In this document: in pieces, positions 5,244-6,487 of the stretch | Numbering within the stretch: the stretch's first letter is position 1 | How the letters are laid out: every line of letters begins with the position of its first letter | Source: Rhizobium sp. Q54 | GTDB lineage: Bacteria; Pseudomonadota; Alphaproteobacteria; Rickettsiales; UBA1997 | DNA length: 6,487 nt | Direction: 5' to 3' | Assembly (NCBI GenBank): GCA_945865745.1 | Contig: CAMBFP010000062.1 | Coordinates: 1 to 6,487, forward strand | Program-made: the position numbers and the translations under genes | Notes under the pieces: generated by a model | The model's input: only the letters and a program-made list of their open reading frames with translations | What the model was told of the DNA's origin: nothing | Databases searched by the model: none

Positions 5244-6233
5244 TTAATTTTTTTTGTTATTTACTAAGCGCAATGAAGTTCCAACTATATAACCTCCGTC
5301 TGAGGTCGGTTCTTGTGAATTAACGTATTGCAACTCCCAATCTTTAAATTTCTCAACAGACTTTTTCAGACCGGTACTTTTTTCCGATGTCAGAATTATC
5401 TTTTTTGCAGTTTTAATCATATGAACATTCAGTGCTTTAACATGCTTGGTATTTATTTCCTTAAACTCATCTAAATCTGTAGGGACATAGATTTTACCTT
5501 TTGCCTCAAATATAATCCGTGATTTATGCCTGTTATCCGGAATTGGAGTGATAAGCAGTCCTGCTTTTGGTGTAAGCGGCACAAAGGTACGTGTATTGAG
5601 TTGTTCTGGATCCAACAAACAAATTGGATGATCGCTTGTAATGAAGGGCTCGCTGGTATTATTTTTTAATATTTGCCACTTTGCGGAAGTGTAAGTATCG
5701 TGAGGATAATTTTTAAAAAGCATTTGCACTACCCGAGCATGAACCCAAATTTCGTTTGCCTCAAGGGCAGAACTGCCTCCTATTTCTAGATATGCATCAA
5801 TAAATTCCCGATCTTCTTTTGATAAGCCTTCTGAAGGTTTTTTTAATAGGTGATTGTATCTTAGGTCTATTGTTGTTCTGATTTTTTGCGTCGCCACTCC
5901 TACATATCTCTCTCTTCCTAACGGACTCATCGCCTGCATATAAAATATGTATCCAGCTATAACCTCCTTCACTTCTGCAGAATAATCACCTGAGAGAATT
6001 TTCGCCAATGACTCAGCCCACTTGTTTTCGTATAGAATTAAAAATTTCCGCACAGCTTGCGGATCTGACAACAAGTGATTTTTATCCCAATCTTCCTCAC
6101 AGCAGACTGATTTTCTTGGAACTCGCCTTGTTGCCTCAACATTTACACTTTTCTTGAAATATCTCTGCAACATATCATCGTTTCCGCAGAAGGATTTCAT
6201 GTATGTCTGAGCAATGTAATGATCACTTGTCAT
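5244..6233 (-). CDS. DUF4238-like protein of unknown function
   Basis: The 329-residue protein resembles the DUF4238 family, which has no established function and is common among accessory genes. The marks I recognise are the N-terminal HYIAQTYMKSF (5-15), like the family's HY-x-P-Q-x-Y-L-x-x-F start; FITSDHPI (197-204), the family's TSD-x-P box; and FVPLTPKAGLLITP (217-230) just after it. A middle part rich in alpha helix (about 58-190) contains C44-C45. No signal peptide or membrane segment is evident, so it is probably cytosolic. The ATG start puts the HY motif at residue 5, as expected; the Shine-Dalgarno site is weak. It lies 43 bases after the stop codon of the HTH protein on the same strand, so the two may be co-transcribed. 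The family call rests on motif memory and needs a profile search. Confidence 0.75.
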   Translation of the reverse strand: MTSDHYIAQTYMKSFCGNDDMLQRYFKKSVNVEATRRVPRKSVCCEEDWDKNHLLSDPQAVRKFLILYENKWAESLAKILSGDYSAEVKEVIAGYIFYMQAMSPLGRERYVGVATQKIRTTIDLRYNHLLKKPSEGLSKEDREFIDAYLEIGGSSALEANEIWVHARVVQMLFKNYPHDTYTSAKWQILKNNTSEPFITSDHPICLLDPEQLNTRTFVPLTPKAGLLITPIPDNRHKSRIIFEAKGKIYVPTDLDEFKEINTKHVKALNVHMIKTAKKIILTSEKSTGLKKSVEKFKDWELQYVNSQEPTSDGGYIVGTSLRLVNNKKN

Positions 6234-6276
6234 TGTAAACCGTATCTATTTTTTAACACTTTGTTTGATGTAAAAA

Positions 6277-6487
6277 TTACTCAACCAACTTGCGCCATTT
6301 ATTATCTAAAAAATAACCACGATTTTTTTTCGCTTCTGAACTTGCTTCAACAAAACCTACCTCAAGCCAGTTTTTGCAAATGTTATTCGCAGCTCTGATG
6401 CCAAGTCCGAAAAGCAATGCTACATCTTTGGTGGTGATGATTTTTTGTTTTAGGAATAAATCCAAAGCGCGTTTTTGTCTTTCGTCT
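6277..6487 (-). CDS. C-terminal part of an HTH protein, possibly Fic family (partial)
   Basis: Only the last 69 codons lie in the window. The frame is open to the right edge, so the 5' end is outside. A TTG at 6465 could be misread as a start, but codons for DERQKRA precede it in frame and fit the domain. The visible part starts DERQKRALDLFLKQK, then IITTKDVALLFGLGIRAAN reads as a helix-turn-helix. NICKNWLEVGFVEASS is a recognition helix and turn, and NRGYFLDNKWRKLVE is a closing beta-wing-like tail. This layout (short linker, winged helix, tail ending in a Y-x-L-type strand) is common at the C-terminus of Fic-family AMP-transferases. No Fic motif (HPFxxGNGR) is in view, so other HTH proteins are possible. 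It lies upstream of the DUF4238-like gene and may share its transcript. Confidence 0.6.
   Translation of the reverse strand, partial: DERQKRALDLFLKQKIITTKDVALLFGLGIRAANNICKNWLEVGFVEASSEAKKNRGYFLDNKWRKLVE

Noticed and set aside
6277..6465. A complete 62-codon gene starting at TTG 6465
   Set aside because: The frame stays open to the window edge and the preceding residues (DERQKRA) fit the same domain, so this is the end of a longer gene.

Overview
The window looks like a piece of an AT-rich alphaproteobacterial chromosome. The reasons are an initiator tRNA with bacterial hallmarks, a two-subunit-type glycyl-tRNA synthetase alpha chain, an A-type Fe-S carrier, an aroK-aroB pair and a Bax-inhibitor-1-like membrane protein, all with A/T-rich codons and mostly weak Shine-Dalgarno sites. 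Two enzymes of the shikimate pathway suggest a metabolism less reduced than that of Rickettsia. No gene fixes the genus, so the placement is inference.

Positions 1-275 hold an initiator tRNA-fMet on the minus strand. Behind it is a gene-free stretch that contains a REP-like GC-rich imperfect palindrome and several smaller inverted repeats. Positions 276-1963 hold ndk (minus) diverging from an erpA-glyQ pair (plus); erpA and glyQ are separated by one base and are probably translationally coupled. Positions 2089-3680 hold aroK-aroB on the minus strand, overlapping by four bases and converging on glyQ. Positions 3751-4467 hold a seven-helix BI-1/YccA-type membrane protein (plus) with a good Shine-Dalgarno site, followed by a clear intrinsic terminator and then tRNA-Asn(GUU).

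From tRNA-Asn onward the character changes. There is a 577-base stretch without a convincing gene but with many short inverted repeats, including a conspicuous 47-base hairpin. After it come two accessory-type genes on the minus strand: a DUF4238-like protein of unknown function and, running off the right edge, the C-terminal end of a protein with a helix-turn-helix-like tail of the kind seen in Fic-family proteins. This fits the start of a variable island beside a tRNA gene, but no integrase and no second att copy lie in the window.

Functionally, the left two thirds is housekeeping: nucleotide pools (Ndk), Fe-S assembly (ErpA), translation (GlyQ and two tRNAs), aromatic precursor synthesis (AroK, AroB) and a membrane protein. 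I saw no complete novel system. The parts most worth follow-up are the DUF4238/HTH pair with the hairpin behind it, and the REP-like palindrome next to tRNA-fMet.
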